DNA of 20,334 nucleotides from Phallusia fumigata. Lineage: Eukaryota > Chordata > Ascidiacea > Phlebobranchia > Ascidiidae. The stretch is not shown here. The DNA lies in contig QXVZ01006072.1 of NCBI GenBank assembly GCA_008931825.1, forward strand, positions 1-20,334. Reading direction: 5' to 3'. Within the stretch, counting starts at the first letter, position 1. More notes on this DNA, generated by a model, which did not search any database, was not told where the DNA came from, and worked only from the letters and a program-made list of their open reading frames with translations.

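Overview
This window is one stretch of an intron-rich animal gene read on the minus strand. Joining 28 coding segments gives about 1,480 in-frame residues of an axonemal (ciliary/flagellar) dynein heavy chain. The segments match, in order, the end of AAA4, the coiled-coil stalk with its microtubule-binding tip, AAA5, AAA6 and the start of the C-terminal domain. Signature strings such as [37 protein letters not shown] and [11 protein letters not shown] point to the single-headed inner-arm chain DNAH6 rather than other paralogues. The family call rests on recalled family sequence, not on a database search. No second protein-coding gene was found. Short spliceosomal introns (60 bp to about 1.4 kb), AT-rich introns, tRNA-derived SINE pieces and signs of a highly polymorphic assembly suggest a tunicate, probably Ciona-like. 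The organism is an inference. Layout, following the gene from high to low coordinates: 20334-19331 AAA4 end; 18982-17762 stalk coiled coil 1; 17161-16220 microtubule-binding domain and start of coiled coil 2; 16036-15377 coiled coil 2 into AAA5; 14379-12253 AAA5 and linker; 11631-9192 AAA5/AAA6; 8571-4918 AAA6 and start of the C-terminal domain; 4219-224 C-terminal domain. The 5' half of the gene lies beyond 20334, and the last segments with the stop codon lie below position 1. Three single N characters mark assembly joints. N13355 separates two almost identical 869-bp copies that include one exon (a false tandem duplication). N637 separates two roughly 5%-divergent 176-bp copies (probably haplotypes). 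N4725 is a true gap: about 70 codons that every axonemal dynein needs are missing there. The non-coding sequence is more unusual than the gene. The palindrome TGACGTCA occurs 19 times by eye where a fraction of one is expected, and at three exons it builds the splice acceptor itself. A 31-bp minisatellite repeats a splice acceptor plus the first bases of the exon beside it. A dispersed repeat carries hammerhead-ribozyme-like cores. Several tRNA-like SINE fragments sit within a few tens of bases of splice donors.
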